A stretch of DNA of 64,000 nt from Gudongella sp034006985 (GTDB taxonomy: Bacteria > Bacillota > Clostridia > Tissierellales > Tissierellaceae): contig JAVERT010000005.1 of assembly GCA_034006985.1 (NCBI GenBank), positions 1-64,000 of the forward strand, in the 5' to 3' direction. Shown piece after piece: positions 1 to 8,776 of the stretch. The position numbers and the translations under genes are program-made. The notes beneath the pieces are model-generated. The model was not told the DNA's origin. It ran no database searches and worked only from the letters and a program-made list of their open reading frames with translations. Every line of letters begins with the position of its first letter. The stretch's first letter is position 1.

Positions 1-253
1 TCAGCTTAACCCAAGGAAGATATTCTTCCATAGACTTTCCATCTACATAATTAACATCTATTCCTGTACAAAAGTTCTTCCCATTTGCATTAATAACAAC
101 AACATTTACATCAGAATCCTGATCAAAATCTTTTAAAGCCCCATTCAATTCTGTTGCCATTTGAATATCAAATGTATTATTCACTTCAGGACGGTTTAGT
201 GTAATTGTACCAACCTTATCTTCAACTGAAAGTATCACAGTAGTATAATCCAT
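1..253 (-). CDS. Enoyl-CoA hydratase/isomerase (crotonase) family protein, N-terminal part
   Basis: The gene is cut by the left window edge; 84 codons are visible. The start ATG at 253 follows a GAGGGGG ribosome site. The N-terminus has the crotonase look: a short strand ending in GTITLNRPE, then an N-terminal helix (MATELNGAL) and the NVVVINANGKNFCTGID stretch, which corresponds to the oxyanion-hole segment. The family acts on acyl-CoA thioesters in the cytosol (hydration, isomerisation, decarboxylation). The substrate cannot be told from this half. It lies downstream of a 36-codon membrane peptide gene and beyond the terminator of the acetoin operon, so it is probably a separate unit. Confidence 0.85.
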   Translation of the reverse strand, partial: MDYTTVILSVEDKVGTITLNRPEVNNTFDIQMATELNGALKDFDQDSDVNVVVINANGKNFCTGIDVNYVDGKSMEEYLPWVKL

Positions 254-274
254 ATTTACCCCCTCGTATTTTTA

Positions 275-385
275 CTATTGCCCCAAAATTATAGATGCAG
301 CTATCAATGCTATTCCTATAGCAGCAAATATTAACATAAGCTTAAACCTTGGATCCATTTTATCATTTCTATTTAATCCACTCAT
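275..385 (-). CDS. 36-aa single-span membrane peptide, unknown function
   Basis: A 36-codon frame starts with ATG at 385, 7-8 bases after a good ribosome site (AAGGAGAG). The first 16 residues are polar and charged (two Asp, several Lys/Arg), followed by one hydrophobic helix of about 19 residues (MLIFAAIGIALIAASIILG) ending in Gln-stop. The layout predicts a small single-span membrane protein, orientation uncertain. It ends 21 bases before the crotonase start and may be cotranscribed with it. I do not recognise a family. The clear ribosome site and the compact fit between a terminator and the next gene make it more likely real than not. Confidence 0.55.
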   Translation of the reverse strand: MSGLNRNDKMDPRFKLMLIFAAIGIALIAASIILGQ

Positions 386-454
386 AAAATCTCTCCTTTG
401 ACATAATCTTAATATAAATTATATCATATTAAGAGTCTTTTAAAATCAAAAAAA

Positions 455-488
455 CACTAAAATCTAGACTTAAATCTAGGTTTTAGTG
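455..488 (-). terminator. Rho-independent terminator of the acetoin operon
   Basis: Inverted arms of 14 bp (one G-T pair) at 455-468 and 475-488 around a 6-base loop. Read leftward, the hairpin is followed by a run of seven T. It lies just past the acoL stop codon and closes the leftward operon. Confidence 0.85.
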
Positions 489-509
489 CTTTAATTTTAT
501 TTCATAAAT

Positions 510-1901
510 TTATTTAGGAATATGAATAGCATGTCCAAATACTGCCTCACTAGCTTCATGAACCGCTTCACTTATTGTAGGATGAGCATATATAGTTGTC
601 AGCATCTCATCAACAGTACTCTCTAGTCTAATTGCAACTGACGCAGTAGAAATCAACTCTGTTGCAGACTCACCTGCTATATGCACTCCTAAGATTTGTT
701 TGGTTGCCTGATCAGCAACTATTTTAACTAAGCCTGCTACGTCTCCAAGTATTACTGCTTTTCCATTTGCATACATAGGAAATCTTCCAACTTTAACTTT
801 ATATCCTTTTTCTATAGCCTCCTCTTCTAAAAGTCCGACTGAAGCTAATTCAGGTTTTGTATATACACAATAAGGGATAGTTTTAAAATCAATCGCTCTT
901 GCAATTCCATTTATCAATTCTGCAACCATCAATCCTTGTGCTGATGCTACATGTGCTAATTGAGATCCGCCAATACAATCTCCAATTGCATAGATATTAG
1001 AAACGGAAGTTTCAAATAGCTTATCTACGACAATAGCTCCTCTATTTATCACTACTCCCATTTCTTCTAGCCCCATATCATTTGTGTTTGGTTTTCTCCC
1101 AGTCGCAAGTAATACTTTTTCAGCAAATATTTCGCCTTTACTGCTGTCTTCTTTATGAATCTTAACACCATACTGTCCATCTTTATTTACTATTTTTTCT
1201 ACCTTAGTTGATTTATAAATAACAACTCCTTGATCAGTTAATGCAGTTTCTAAACAATCAGTAATCTCAGAATCCATATTTGCAACTATTCTAGGAAGCA
1301 TTTCTACTACGGTTACCTTTGTACCTACATTTGCATATATATTAGCAAATTCAGACCCTATAACTCCCCCTCCTATAATTATCATACTCTCTGGTATTTC
1401 TTCAAGGCTTAAAACCTCTCTGCTAGTCATTAAACCTTCTAACTCAATACCCTCAATAGGTATTTTTATAGGAGTTGACCCCGTTGCAATTATAGCCTTA
1501 TCAAATGATAGATTTTGAGTGCCACCATTTTTTAAATTTATCTCTAATTGGCTTTTTGATATAAACTTTGCCCTACCTTCGATTACCTCTATTTTGTTTG
1601 TTAACAGAAGATTTTTTACTCCCTCCACAAGTTGTTCTGAAACAAGATTTTTTCTTAGCTGTAAACTATCCCAATCAATAGCAAGATCTTTAAATTCCAA
1701 TCCCAAACTAGTTCCTTCATTTTGAAGCTGATTAAATATCTTTGTTGAATTCAATAATACTTTAGTAGGAATACACCCAGTATTTAAGCAAGTTCCTCCA
1801 ATGAACTCTTCCTCTACTAGATAAACTTGAGCACCTAACTCAGCCGCTTTTATTGCTGCAACATAACCTCCTGGGCCTCCTCCTATAATCGCTAATTTCA
1901 T
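510..1901 (-). CDS. acoL: Dihydrolipoyl dehydrogenase (E3) of the acetoin dehydrogenase complex
   Basis: Reoxidises dihydrolipoyl groups on the E2 subunit and passes electrons through FAD to NAD+. The 463-aa length is standard. FAD site GGGPGG at residues 7-12; redox disulfide C38/C43 in GGTCLNTGC; NAD site GGGVIGSEFA near 177; second FAD motif ending in YAIGDC near 303-308; catalytic His-Glu pair in HPTISE at 440-445. Start ATG 1901 follows GGAGGATATT. It is the last gene of the operon, 12 bases after acoC, and is followed by a terminator, so it is probably dedicated to this complex. E3 subunits are interchangeable in principle, so it could also serve others. Confidence 0.95.
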   Translation of the reverse strand: MKLAIIGGGPGGYVAAIKAAELGAQVYLVEEEFIGGTCLNTGCIPTKVLLNSTKIFNQLQNEGTSLGLEFKDLAIDWDSLQLRKNLVSEQLVEGVKNLLLTNKIEVIEGRAKFISKSQLEINLKNGGTQNLSFDKAIIATGSTPIKIPIEGIELEGLMTSREVLSLEEIPESMIIIGGGVIGSEFANIYANVGTKVTVVEMLPRIVANMDSEITDCLETALTDQGVVIYKSTKVEKIVNKDGQYGVKIHKEDSSKGEIFAEKVLLATGRKPNTNDMGLEEMGVVINRGAIVVDKLFETSVSNIYAIGDCIGGSQLAHVASAQGLMVAELINGIARAIDFKTIPYCVYTKPELASVGLLEEEAIEKGYKVKVGRFPMYANGKAVILGDVAGLVKIVADQATKQILGVHIAGESATELISTASVAIRLESTVDEMLTTIYAHPTISEAVHEASEAVFGHAIHIPK

Positions 1902-1913
1902 AATATCCTCCTT

Positions 1914-3224
1914 CTATAGAAGTGTCCCTATCGGATTTTCTAAAGCTTCTTTCAGTTTCGATAAAAATATTGCAGCTACCGCTCCATCAACTGTTCTATG
2001 GTCAGCCGTTAAAGATAATTTCATCATAGGTCTTATACATATACACCCATCAATAACTTTTGGTTCTTCAATAATCGCATTAATACCAAGTATCGCGGAC
2101 TCTGGCTGGTTTATAATAGGAGTAAAGCTTTCAATGCCAAACATCCCAATATTAGTTATAGTAAATGTTCCACCTTCTATCTCATCAGTCAATAGTTGAT
2201 TTGTCTTTGCTCTGTAAGATAAATCTTTTATTTCTTCGCTTATCTCTCGAATTTCTTTAACATGAGCATTTCTTAAAACTGGAACTAAGAGACCTTCTGG
2301 TAGTGCTACAGCTACTCCCATATTTACATAGTTTCTAGTTATTATTTCTTCCCCCTCGATACTTGCATTTAACATAGGATGTTTTAATAAAAGATTAGAT
2401 GTAATTTTAATTATCAAATCTGTATAGGTTATCTTGGCATCTTTATTTAAATCTGATCTTAATTCTTTTAGTTTTTGAGTGTCTACAGATATTGTAAAGT
2501 TTACAGCAGGAGCAGTTTGGGCACTTTCACTCATTCTTTCCCCAATTATTTTACGCATAGTTGACATTTCTTTCCTAGTATCAGTCGGACTTGCTAATAG
2601 ATTATACCAAGCTTGCTTGTCTTCTCTTATAATATCATCTTTTAGAATACGACCATCCTTGGAAATGCTTCCTATATCAATACCCATTTGTTGAGCAAAA
2701 GCTGTGGCTGTAGGTGTTGTTGAAACTTTTTTCTTATCTTCTATTGCTTTTTCAACATCTCCTAAAACAATACGCCCTTTTGGTCCAGTACCTTCTATAT
2801 TTTCATAGTCAATGCTCTCTTCTTCGGCAAGTTTTCTTGCCACAGGTGATATTCTAACTTTTTCACCTGATTCTTTTTTCTTAGGAATTTCTTTAGTTTC
2901 CACTTTTTGTTCTTCTTTTTTAGTGCTTACTTCTTTAACATCGTCGCTTAAAGTCAATTCAGATAATAGAGATTCTATATCCTCATCTTTCCCACCCATT
3001 ATTGCAACAGGTTCCATAATCGGCACTTTTTTACCAGCAGTAATTATTATTTTCCTTAGTATTCCATCAGTTGTCGCTTCAGCATCGTTAGTAATTTTAT
3101 CAGTTTCAATGCTGAATAATTTATCACCTGACTTTATTTTATCTCCTTCTTGTTTATACCATTTAACAAGCTTACCTTCTTTCATCGTAAGCCCAAGTTT
3201 TGGCATAACCACTATTTTTGCCAT
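1914..3224 (-). CDS. acoC: Dihydrolipoamide acetyltransferase (E2) of acetoin dehydrogenase
   Basis: Core of the complex: takes the acetyl group from E1 on a lipoyl arm and hands it to CoA. 436 aa. One N-terminal lipoyl domain (about 1-78) with the lipoylated K43 in ETDKIT; a charged Lys/Glu-rich linker (about 90-120); a peripheral-subunit-binding domain at about 122-165 (RISPVARKLA, GTGPKGRI) and a second, shorter look-alike near 170-200; then the catalytic domain with the active-site DHRTVDG at 408-414. Start ATG 3224 with GGAGG upstream. It lies between acoX and acoL. Other 2-oxo-acid dehydrogenase E2s look similar; acoX and acoR next door support the acetoin assignment. Confidence 0.92.
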   Translation of the reverse strand: MAKIVVMPKLGLTMKEGKLVKWYKQEGDKIKSGDKLFSIETDKITNDAEATTDGILRKIIITAGKKVPIMEPVAIMGGKDEDIESLLSELTLSDDVKEVSTKKEEQKVETKEIPKKKESGEKVRISPVARKLAEEESIDYENIEGTGPKGRIVLGDVEKAIEDKKKVSTTPTATAFAQQMGIDIGSISKDGRILKDDIIREDKQAWYNLLASPTDTRKEMSTMRKIIGERMSESAQTAPAVNFTISVDTQKLKELRSDLNKDAKITYTDLIIKITSNLLLKHPMLNASIEGEEIITRNYVNMGVAVALPEGLLVPVLRNAHVKEIREISEEIKDLSYRAKTNQLLTDEIEGGTFTITNIGMFGIESFTPIINQPESAILGINAIIEEPKVIDGCICIRPMMKLSLTADHRTVDGAVAAIFLSKLKEALENPIGTLL

Positions 3225-3246
3225 ATTTTTTAGTCCTCCCCCTTTG

Positions 3247-4242
3247 TTATCTTATAAAAAATCCATTCTCTTGAGCTGACTCAAGTGTATTCTTAATATT
3301 AACTCTATAGGGTCCCATTCTAGTAATTCTATATTTAAACACCTGCCCTTTTTTAAATGGAATTTCTCGCTCACCATCTAAAGCCATAATGCCTTTATCT
3401 TGCATCTGGATTGAAAAAAATTCATCGAGCTTATGAACCACAGGTTCAGCTATCCTAATTGACCTCATAGTTCCTGCTGCAATAGGCGCAACCATATTGT
3501 TTTCTCCTGTATTTACATCAATTGAAGCTCCGAAGTCTGAATCTTCACCTACTATAAGTTTAACTCCTACTATTGTAGAAAAACCGATTGATGCTGGATG
3601 GGCACGAGAAACGATTACCTTTTGTATATCATCAGGATTCCATATAGCCTTAGAACCAATAAAAGTTTGCCTAGATATTACACAATCTACTAGTGCAATA
3701 TCTATCATTTCATTATCTTTAAATATTTCTATCCTTTTATCCCTCATGCAAGTATTTCCAATATCACAAACTTGAGTAGAAATAGCAGCTGCAGCCATTC
3801 CAGCTACTGTTCCCTCTAGCATTTGTGGGTATACATTATTCGTTCCCGTAGAAATACTAATTAAAGGGGTGTCTTTGATAGTTTTTGCAACTGCTCTACT
3901 TGTTCCATCCCCACCTAGGGCGATTATACAACCTACCTCTTTTTCTTCCATAATGCTTGTTGCTAAAATGCTATCTTCAGCACTTCCTCTAACATTCATT
4001 TCGATTATTTCTACCTCTGATAAAAGCTCCTTAGAACATTTAAGATCATCTATAGCTTTGTAACCAATTAAGAAAGTGTCAGGCATAATATATATTTTTT
4101 TCACACCTGCTCCCTGAGCTGCTAAGATTATTCTCTTCACAATATTTACTTTTTCATTATTATCTATAACTGTCGCATGTGATACTAATCTCCTAATATC
4201 TTTTCCTGATGCTGGATTTGCAATAATTCCAATAGTATTCAT
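3247..4242 (-). CDS. acoX: AcoX, NAD-kinase-fold protein of the acetoin operon
   Basis: 331-aa protein of the ATP-NAD kinase fold. The N-terminus (TIGIIANPASGKDIRRL) and the central ALGGDGTSR match the nucleotide-binding GGDGT motif of that superfamily. AcoX proteins sit inside acetoin operons of several bacteria, but their biochemical role is not settled; the enzyme complex itself needs only E1, E2 and E3. Here it lies between acoB and acoC with short spacers (41 and 22 bases), so it is cotranscribed. Start ATG 4242 follows AGGAGTGA. A general NAD kinase is less likely given the operon position, but cannot be excluded. Confidence 0.85.
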   Translation of the reverse strand: MNTIGIIANPASGKDIRRLVSHATVIDNNEKVNIVKRIILAAQGAGVKKIYIMPDTFLIGYKAIDDLKCSKELLSEVEIIEMNVRGSAEDSILATSIMEEKEVGCIIALGGDGTSRAVAKTIKDTPLISISTGTNNVYPQMLEGTVAGMAAAAISTQVCDIGNTCMRDKRIEIFKDNEMIDIALVDCVISRQTFIGSKAIWNPDDIQKVIVSRAHPASIGFSTIVGVKLIVGEDSDFGASIDVNTGENNMVAPIAAGTMRSIRIAEPVVHKLDEFFSIQMQDKGIMALDGEREIPFKKGQVFKYRITRMGPYRVNIKNTLESAQENGFFIR

Positions 4243-4283
4243 CGTCTCACTCCTAAAAGAGGCAACTTATATTGCCTCTTAAT

Positions 4284-5255
4284 TTAGAACATATTTTTAA
4301 CAGCTTTTACAATATCATCTGATGATGGAATATAGTATTGTTCTAGAACAGGAGAAAATGGCACTGGTGTATTCATTGCACCTACTCTCACAATTGGACC
4401 ATCTAAATAATCGAAAGCTTCTTCTGCAATCATTGCAGCTATTTCACCTGCATAACTACCTCTTTTGTTTTCTTCTGTAACAATTAACACCTTATTTGTC
4501 TTTTCAATGGATTTGTATATAGTCTCCTTATCTAGTGGAAAAAGTGTTCTAGGATCTATAATCTCAGCTTCTATACCATCTTTTGCTAATTCTTCAGCGG
4601 CTTTCAAAGCTTCATGCACCATTTTCCCTGTAGCCACTATAGTTACAGATTCTCCTTCTCTCTTAATATCTGCTACACCAAATTCTATAGGTTCCATATT
4701 TTCATCAAACTCATCAGAATATCCATAAAGCAACTTATGCTCAAAGAATATAACTGGATTATCATCTTCTATTGCTTTAAGTAATAGCCCATAAGCATCT
4801 CCAGCTGTTGATGGATAAACTATTTTCAACCCTGGAACGTGGGTTAACCAAGCTTCAGGAGATTGAGAGTGCTGTGCAGCAGCACTTATACCTGCTCCAA
4901 TTGGAAGTCTTACAACCATTGGAAGATTAATTTTACCTCCAAACATATATCTCATCTTTGCTGCTTGGTTAACTAGTTGGTCCATTCCAACAGTTAGAAA
5001 GTCAGCAAACATCAATTCTGCTATTGGTTTCATACCAGTTGCAGCAGCTCCAACAGCACAACCAATTATTGCACCTTCAGAAATCGGAGTATCTCTAACT
5101 CTTTCAGCTCCAAATTCATCGAGCATTCCAGCCGAAACTCCAAAGCAACCACCAAACGCTCCTACATCTTCTCCAAATAAAATAATATTTTCATCTTCTC
5201 TCATTTTTTTGCTCATAGCTTCTCTAATTGATTCCATCATAGTCATCGTTTTCAT
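4284..5255 (-). CDS. acoB: Acetoin dehydrogenase E1 component, beta subunit
   Basis: Beta half of the thiamine-diphosphate (TPP) dependent E1 enzyme that cleaves acetoin to acetaldehyde and an acetyl unit for E2. The 323-aa length is usual. Early motif FGEDVGAFGG (near 27-36), RDTPISEGAIIG (near 55-66), the AAQHSQSPE segment (near 125-133) that faces the active site, and C-terminal transketolase-fold motifs (DPRTLFPLD, VTEENKRGSYAGE). Its start ATG 5255 is immediately after the acoA stop (no spacer), so the subunits are probably translated together. Pyruvate dehydrogenase E1-beta is the main alternative; context favours acetoin. Confidence 0.92.
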   Translation of the reverse strand: MKTMTMMESIREAMSKKMREDENIILFGEDVGAFGGCFGVSAGMLDEFGAERVRDTPISEGAIIGCAVGAAATGMKPIAELMFADFLTVGMDQLVNQAAKMRYMFGGKINLPMVVRLPIGAGISAAAQHSQSPEAWLTHVPGLKIVYPSTAGDAYGLLLKAIEDDNPVIFFEHKLLYGYSDEFDENMEPIEFGVADIKREGESVTIVATGKMVHEALKAAEELAKDGIEAEIIDPRTLFPLDKETIYKSIEKTNKVLIVTEENKRGSYAGEIAAMIAEEAFDYLDGPIVRVGAMNTPVPFSPVLEQYYIPSSDDIVKAVKNMF

Positions 5256-6236
5256 TTATCTTACCTCCTCTACAATATCAGTGTAGACATCTTCAACTAT
5301 TGATTCTAAAGAAGGAAGAGGACTTTCTTCAGCAAACTTTATCGCAACTTCAATTTCTTCTCTTATCTCTAAATCTATCCTTTCTACTTCTTCTTTGGTT
5401 AATATATCATTATCCAAAATATAATTTGTTATTCTTGGGAGAGGATCTTTTGCCATCCACTGAGCTACCTCTTCGGAAGGCTTGTAAATTGCAGGATCTC
5501 CTTCAAAATGACCTTTATGTCTATATGTTTTACATTCTATTAATGTAGGTCCTTGTCCATTTCTTGCTCTTGCAACAGCTTCAGTTGCAGCTTCATACAC
5601 TGCAAGCACATCATTCCCGTCTACAACTACTCCAGGAATATTATACGCAACTGCTCTATCCGCAACATCCTGAATAGCTTGATGTCTAGACTGATGCATA
5701 GAAATCCCATAAAGATTATTCTCGCAAATAAATACAACTGGCAACTTCCAAATACTAGCCATATTTAAAGCTTCATGAAATGTACCTTGATTAGTTGAAC
5801 CATCACCGAAAAAGCATGCACAAACCTGGCCAGATTTCCTGTACTTTACACTTAAACCTGCTCCCACTGCTATATTATGCCCAGCTCCTACAATACCATT
5901 TGCACCTAATATCCCTTTAGTAGCATCAGCTATATGCATTGATCCACCCTTACCTTTGCAATAGCCAGTTTCTTTCCCAAAAAGCTCAGCCATCATAAAC
6001 TTTGTATCTCCGCCTTTGGCAATGATATGTCCATGACCTCTATGAGTACTAGTAATATAATCTTCGCTTTCAAGAGTTTCACACACGCCTGTAGCAATAG
6101 CTTCTTCCCCAAGATATAAGTGAACAAAACCTGGTATAGAGCCTTCAGCAAACAATCTACTTGCATTTGTTTCAAATTCTCTAATCCTTTTCATTGTTGT
6201 ATACATAGCAACAATCTTCTCTTTAGTTAAATCCAA
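5256..6236 (-). CDS. acoA: Acetoin dehydrogenase E1 component, alpha subunit
   Basis: Alpha half of the TPP-dependent E1. TPP-binding motif GDGSTNQGTFHEALNMA, ending about 28 residues later in the usual Asn of ENNLYG; GKGGSMH and GANGIVGAGHNIAVGAG are family signatures. An ATG at 6275 would give 339 aa but overlaps the preceding gene and has no ribosome site; a TTG at 6236 is preceded at the right distance by AGGAGGAGGGATTATT and clears the upstream stop at 6251, so I place the start there (326 aa). It precedes acoB with no gap. As for acoB, other 2-oxo-acid dehydrogenases are similar; AcoX and AcoR decide the call. Confidence 0.92.
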   Translation of the reverse strand: MDLTKEKIVAMYTTMKRIREFETNASRLFAEGSIPGFVHLYLGEEAIATGVCETLESEDYITSTHRGHGHIIAKGGDTKFMMAELFGKETGYCKGKGGSMHIADATKGILGANGIVGAGHNIAVGAGLSVKYRKSGQVCACFFGDGSTNQGTFHEALNMASIWKLPVVFICENNLYGISMHQSRHQAIQDVADRAVAYNIPGVVVDGNDVLAVYEAATEAVARARNGQGPTLIECKTYRHKGHFEGDPAIYKPSEEVAQWMAKDPLPRITNYILDNDILTKEEVERIDLEIREEIEVAIKFAEESPLPSLESIVEDVYTDIVEEVR

Positions 6237-6250
6237 AATAATCCCTCCTC

Positions 6251-6607
6251 CTAAATTATCTCTACCTCTACACATGCAATCGCAGCTTCTATACTATCAT
6301 TCTTATCTCCAAAATCTGGAATAAACAATCCTGGAATCTTTAATCCACCTTCTTTAACGGTAATTCTTTTTTTCCCAATGGGAAGACATGCCTTTACTCT
6401 ATCTTCATCTACTTCCTCAGGTCTAGTAACAGCTAGAGTCACATTAATTGCAACTGCATCATTGAGATTTTTAATTTCCAATACTTCTTCGAGACCACAA
6501 AGACAACTTTTAGACACTGCATCTAGTACTGCTTTTTCTGCCGCTCTAGTAACATCTTGTCCATGAAAATCTACACCCATTCCAAACTCAATAATATACC
6601 TTTTCAT
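6251..6607 (-). CDS. Lin0512-family protein, first gene of the acetoin operon
   Basis: 118 aa from the ATG at 6607, which is 7 bases after a GAGGGGG ribosome site; the ATG at 6613 is too close to that site. The protein matches what I recall of the Lin0512 family (TIGR02058-type): start KRYIIEFGMGVDFHGQD, a single central Cys-Leu-Cys, and a C-terminus ending in IEAAIACVEVEI. Function is not known. It is the first gene after the sigma-54 promoter and lies 14 bases before the acoA start, so it is made together with the acetoin enzymes. The compact alpha/beta pattern suggests a small oligomeric enzyme or accessory factor; that is inference. Confidence 0.8.
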   Translation of the reverse strand: MKRYIIEFGMGVDFHGQDVTRAAEKAVLDAVSKSCLCGLEEVLEIKNLNDAVAINVTLAVTRPEEVDEDRVKACLPIGKKRITVKEGGLKIPGLFIPDFGDKNDSIEAAIACVEVEII

Positions 6608-6661
6608 AAGCATTCCCCCTCTTTCTATTTAACTAATTTAGATTTCTCTACAATTATATAT

Positions 6662-6677
6662 TGCAATTACTATGCCA
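6662..6677 (-). promoter_or_regulatory. Sigma-54 (-24/-12) promoter of the acetoin operon
   Basis: Leftward sequence TGGCAT-AGTAA-TTGCA matches the sigma-54 consensus TGGCAC-N5-TTGCW with one mismatch and exact spacing. Transcription should begin near 6650, about 40 bases before the Lin0512 gene start. The neighbouring activator AcoR carries the GAFTGA sigma-54 contact loop, which fits. Confidence 0.9.
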
Positions 6678-6746
6678 AATTTATTTACTGCCATACTCTT
6701 GTAAATTAACCTCTTTAAAAACTATCTCGAATCTAAAATTCAGAAC

Positions 6747-6792
6747 AATTCCCACAAATGGGAATTATTAGTCCTATTTGTGGGAATTATTA
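6747..6792 (-). promoter_or_regulatory. Probable AcoR enhancer (upstream activating sequence)
   Basis: A perfect 8+4+8 palindrome, AATTCCCA-CAAA-TGGGAATT, at 6747-6766, and a second TGGGAATTATTA copy at 6781-6792, exactly 22 bp (two helical turns) from the first at 6759-6770. CCCACAAAT (6751-6759) also recurs inverted at 6776-6784. The block lies about 70-115 bp upstream of the -24 element, the normal range for a sigma-54 activator. Binding by AcoR is inferred from position. Confidence 0.7.
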
Positions 6793-6802
6793 AAATAAAT
6801 AT

Positions 6803-8725
6803 TTAAGTTTTGTATTTTTTTGGATTTATATCATATTGCTTTATTTTTCTATAAACTGAAGATTTACTTAATCCCAGCAACTCTCCAGCCTGAATTACAT
6901 ACCCACTAGAATTTTTTAAAGCATTCTCTATAACTTCTTTTTCTTTATCCTTAATAGACAAATATGATTGTTTAACTCTATTGTTAATAAAAATTATTTC
7001 ACTAGGAAGGTAGCTTTCTGTAATTAGGCTATTCTCACATAAATAGAAAGCTCTTTCAATAATATTTTCTAATTCTCTTACATTACCAGGCCATTTATAT
7101 TCTTTTATCCTAATATAGAAATCCTCTGATAATAGTTTATTTGTTCCATGTGTTTTATTAAGTCTGTTTAAAAAATGATTTGCAAGAAGTATAATATCTT
7201 CTGGTCTTTCTCTAAGCGAAGAGATGTTTACTTTAAATACATTTAATCTGTAATACAAATCTTCTCTAAATCTCTTCTTTCTAGTTTCTTCTAATAGATT
7301 CCTATTGGTTGCAACAACAATCCTCACATCGAGTGTTTTGGAATATTTTCCACCTATTCTAGTTATTCTATAATCATCTAATACTCTAAGTAGTTTAGCT
7401 TGTAAATCAAATGGCAATTCTCCAATTTCATCTAAAAATAATGTCCCTCCATTTGCAAGTTCAAATTTTCCTACCTTCCCTTCCTTAACTGCTCCAGTAA
7501 ATGCTCCCTTTTCATAACCAAAAAGCTCACTTTCAACAAGTTCTCTAGGCAGAGAAGCACAATTTAAAGCCACAAATGGTCCATTTCGTCTGCTACTGAA
7601 ATTATGAATCGAGTGTGCAAATAGCTCTTTTCCAGTACCACTTTCTCCTTCTATTAATACACAACCTTTTGTTTTAGAAAATTTCTGAGCCTCTTTAATT
7701 GATTTTTGCATATTTATACTTGTAGTTATAATATTACTAAAATTATATGTTGCTTTATTTCCAGAAACAATATTCACCGTTTCATGTACATCTTTCATTT
7801 CTCTAAACATTATTGCCATACCCTTTAAGTTGTTATCCATCATAATTTGATTTATTTTTATATTGCATGGAATTCTCTTGTTATTAACTACAAAATCCCA
7901 ATCTATTCGTTTCTGGAATGAATCCTTTTCACTAAAGATAGTATTGCCTAAAATAGCTCGTATATCCATCTTGTAAAGTTTTTCTTTATCAAGTTTAAGA
8001 ATTCTCTGAGCTGATTTATTTGATCTTCTAATTTTATAGTCTTTATCAATAATAATCATTCCATCTAAAATACTCTCTACTGTAGTATCCATCATTGCAT
8101 AAGTTTGAGATAGCGAAAGCTGATTTTCTATTGAATACGCAGCTGCTACTACAATTCCTAGTGTATGCTTATGTGCAGTATCACTTATACCAGACATGTT
8201 AAGAACTCCAACTAATTCCCCTTCTGGATTCTTAATTGGAGCAGCAGAACAAGTCCACGTATGGTGTGTTTTACAATAATGCTCTGCACCAATAGTTTGT
8301 ATTAGAGTTCTTTCCTCAATGCAGGTTCCAATAGCATTGGTCCCTACTTCTTCTTCTGACCACCTAGAACCTTTATTGAAGTTTATTTTTTGTGCTCTTT
8401 CCTCAATGCTTTTTTCACCAACTACATTTAGAAGAATGCCATTTTTGTCAGTAAGTACTAACACAAAACCTGTTCCGAGTACTATACTATTTAGATTATT
8501 CATAATTGGGATAGCTATATTTATTAATTCTTTATTCTCTAGAAGCAGTTTGTCTAATTCCTCTTGCGAAACACTCTTACCAATACCTCCATAAGGATCA
8601 ATATTTCTTTTTCTACATCTTTCCCAAGAATTAAATATTAAGTCACTTACACAGGTTAATCTTTTACCTTCAGTAATATACTTATCCCATGCCTCCTGAA
8701 TTTCCAATTCAAAACTGTTGAGCAT
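6803..8725 (-). CDS. acoR: AcoR-type sigma-54-dependent transcriptional activator
   Basis: 640-aa enhancer-binding protein that should switch on the adjacent acetoin operon. N-terminal GAF-like sensor region (about 60-205) with the AcoR-type GTNAIGTCIEE near 128-138 and KTHHTWTCSAAPI near 152-164; a PAS domain (about 210-315); an AAA+ domain with Walker A GESGTGKE (360-367), the sigma-54 contact loop GAFTGA (407-412) and Walker B LFLDEIGE; a C-terminal Fis-type helix-turn-helix (about 598-635). Start ATG 8725 after AAGGGGGA. In the known AcoR family the sensor region responds to acetoin or a related compound. It is encoded directly upstream of the operon, same strand. Confidence 0.93.
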   Translation of the reverse strand: MLNSFELEIQEAWDKYITEGKRLTCVSDLIFNSWERCRKRNIDPYGGIGKSVSQEELDKLLLENKELINIAIPIMNNLNSIVLGTGFVLVLTDKNGILLNVVGEKSIEERAQKINFNKGSRWSEEEVGTNAIGTCIEERTLIQTIGAEHYCKTHHTWTCSAAPIKNPEGELVGVLNMSGISDTAHKHTLGIVVAAAYSIENQLSLSQTYAMMDTTVESILDGMIIIDKDYKIRRSNKSAQRILKLDKEKLYKMDIRAILGNTIFSEKDSFQKRIDWDFVVNNKRIPCNIKINQIMMDNNLKGMAIMFREMKDVHETVNIVSGNKATYNFSNIITTSINMQKSIKEAQKFSKTKGCVLIEGESGTGKELFAHSIHNFSSRRNGPFVALNCASLPRELVESELFGYEKGAFTGAVKEGKVGKFELANGGTLFLDEIGELPFDLQAKLLRVLDDYRITRIGGKYSKTLDVRIVVATNRNLLEETRKKRFREDLYYRLNVFKVNISSLRERPEDIILLANHFLNRLNKTHGTNKLLSEDFYIRIKEYKWPGNVRELENIIERAFYLCENSLITESYLPSEIIFINNRVKQSYLSIKDKEKEVIENALKNSSGYVIQAGELLGLSKSSVYRKIKQYDINPKKYKT

Positions 8726-8776
8726 AAAATTCCCCCTTATGACTTAAAAAATAATACCACCTTTAAATTTCTAAAT

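Noticed and set aside
2812..3279. Rightward open frame of 155 codons opposite acoC
   Set aside because: It is the antisense reading of acoC, biased to Ser/Leu/Ile, with no ribosome site; acoC has strong motifs.
3247..4242. AcoX as a general NAD kinase
   Set aside because: It has the GGDGT fold motif, but position inside the acetoin operon and overall match to AcoX are better; a housekeeping NAD kinase would not be expected here.
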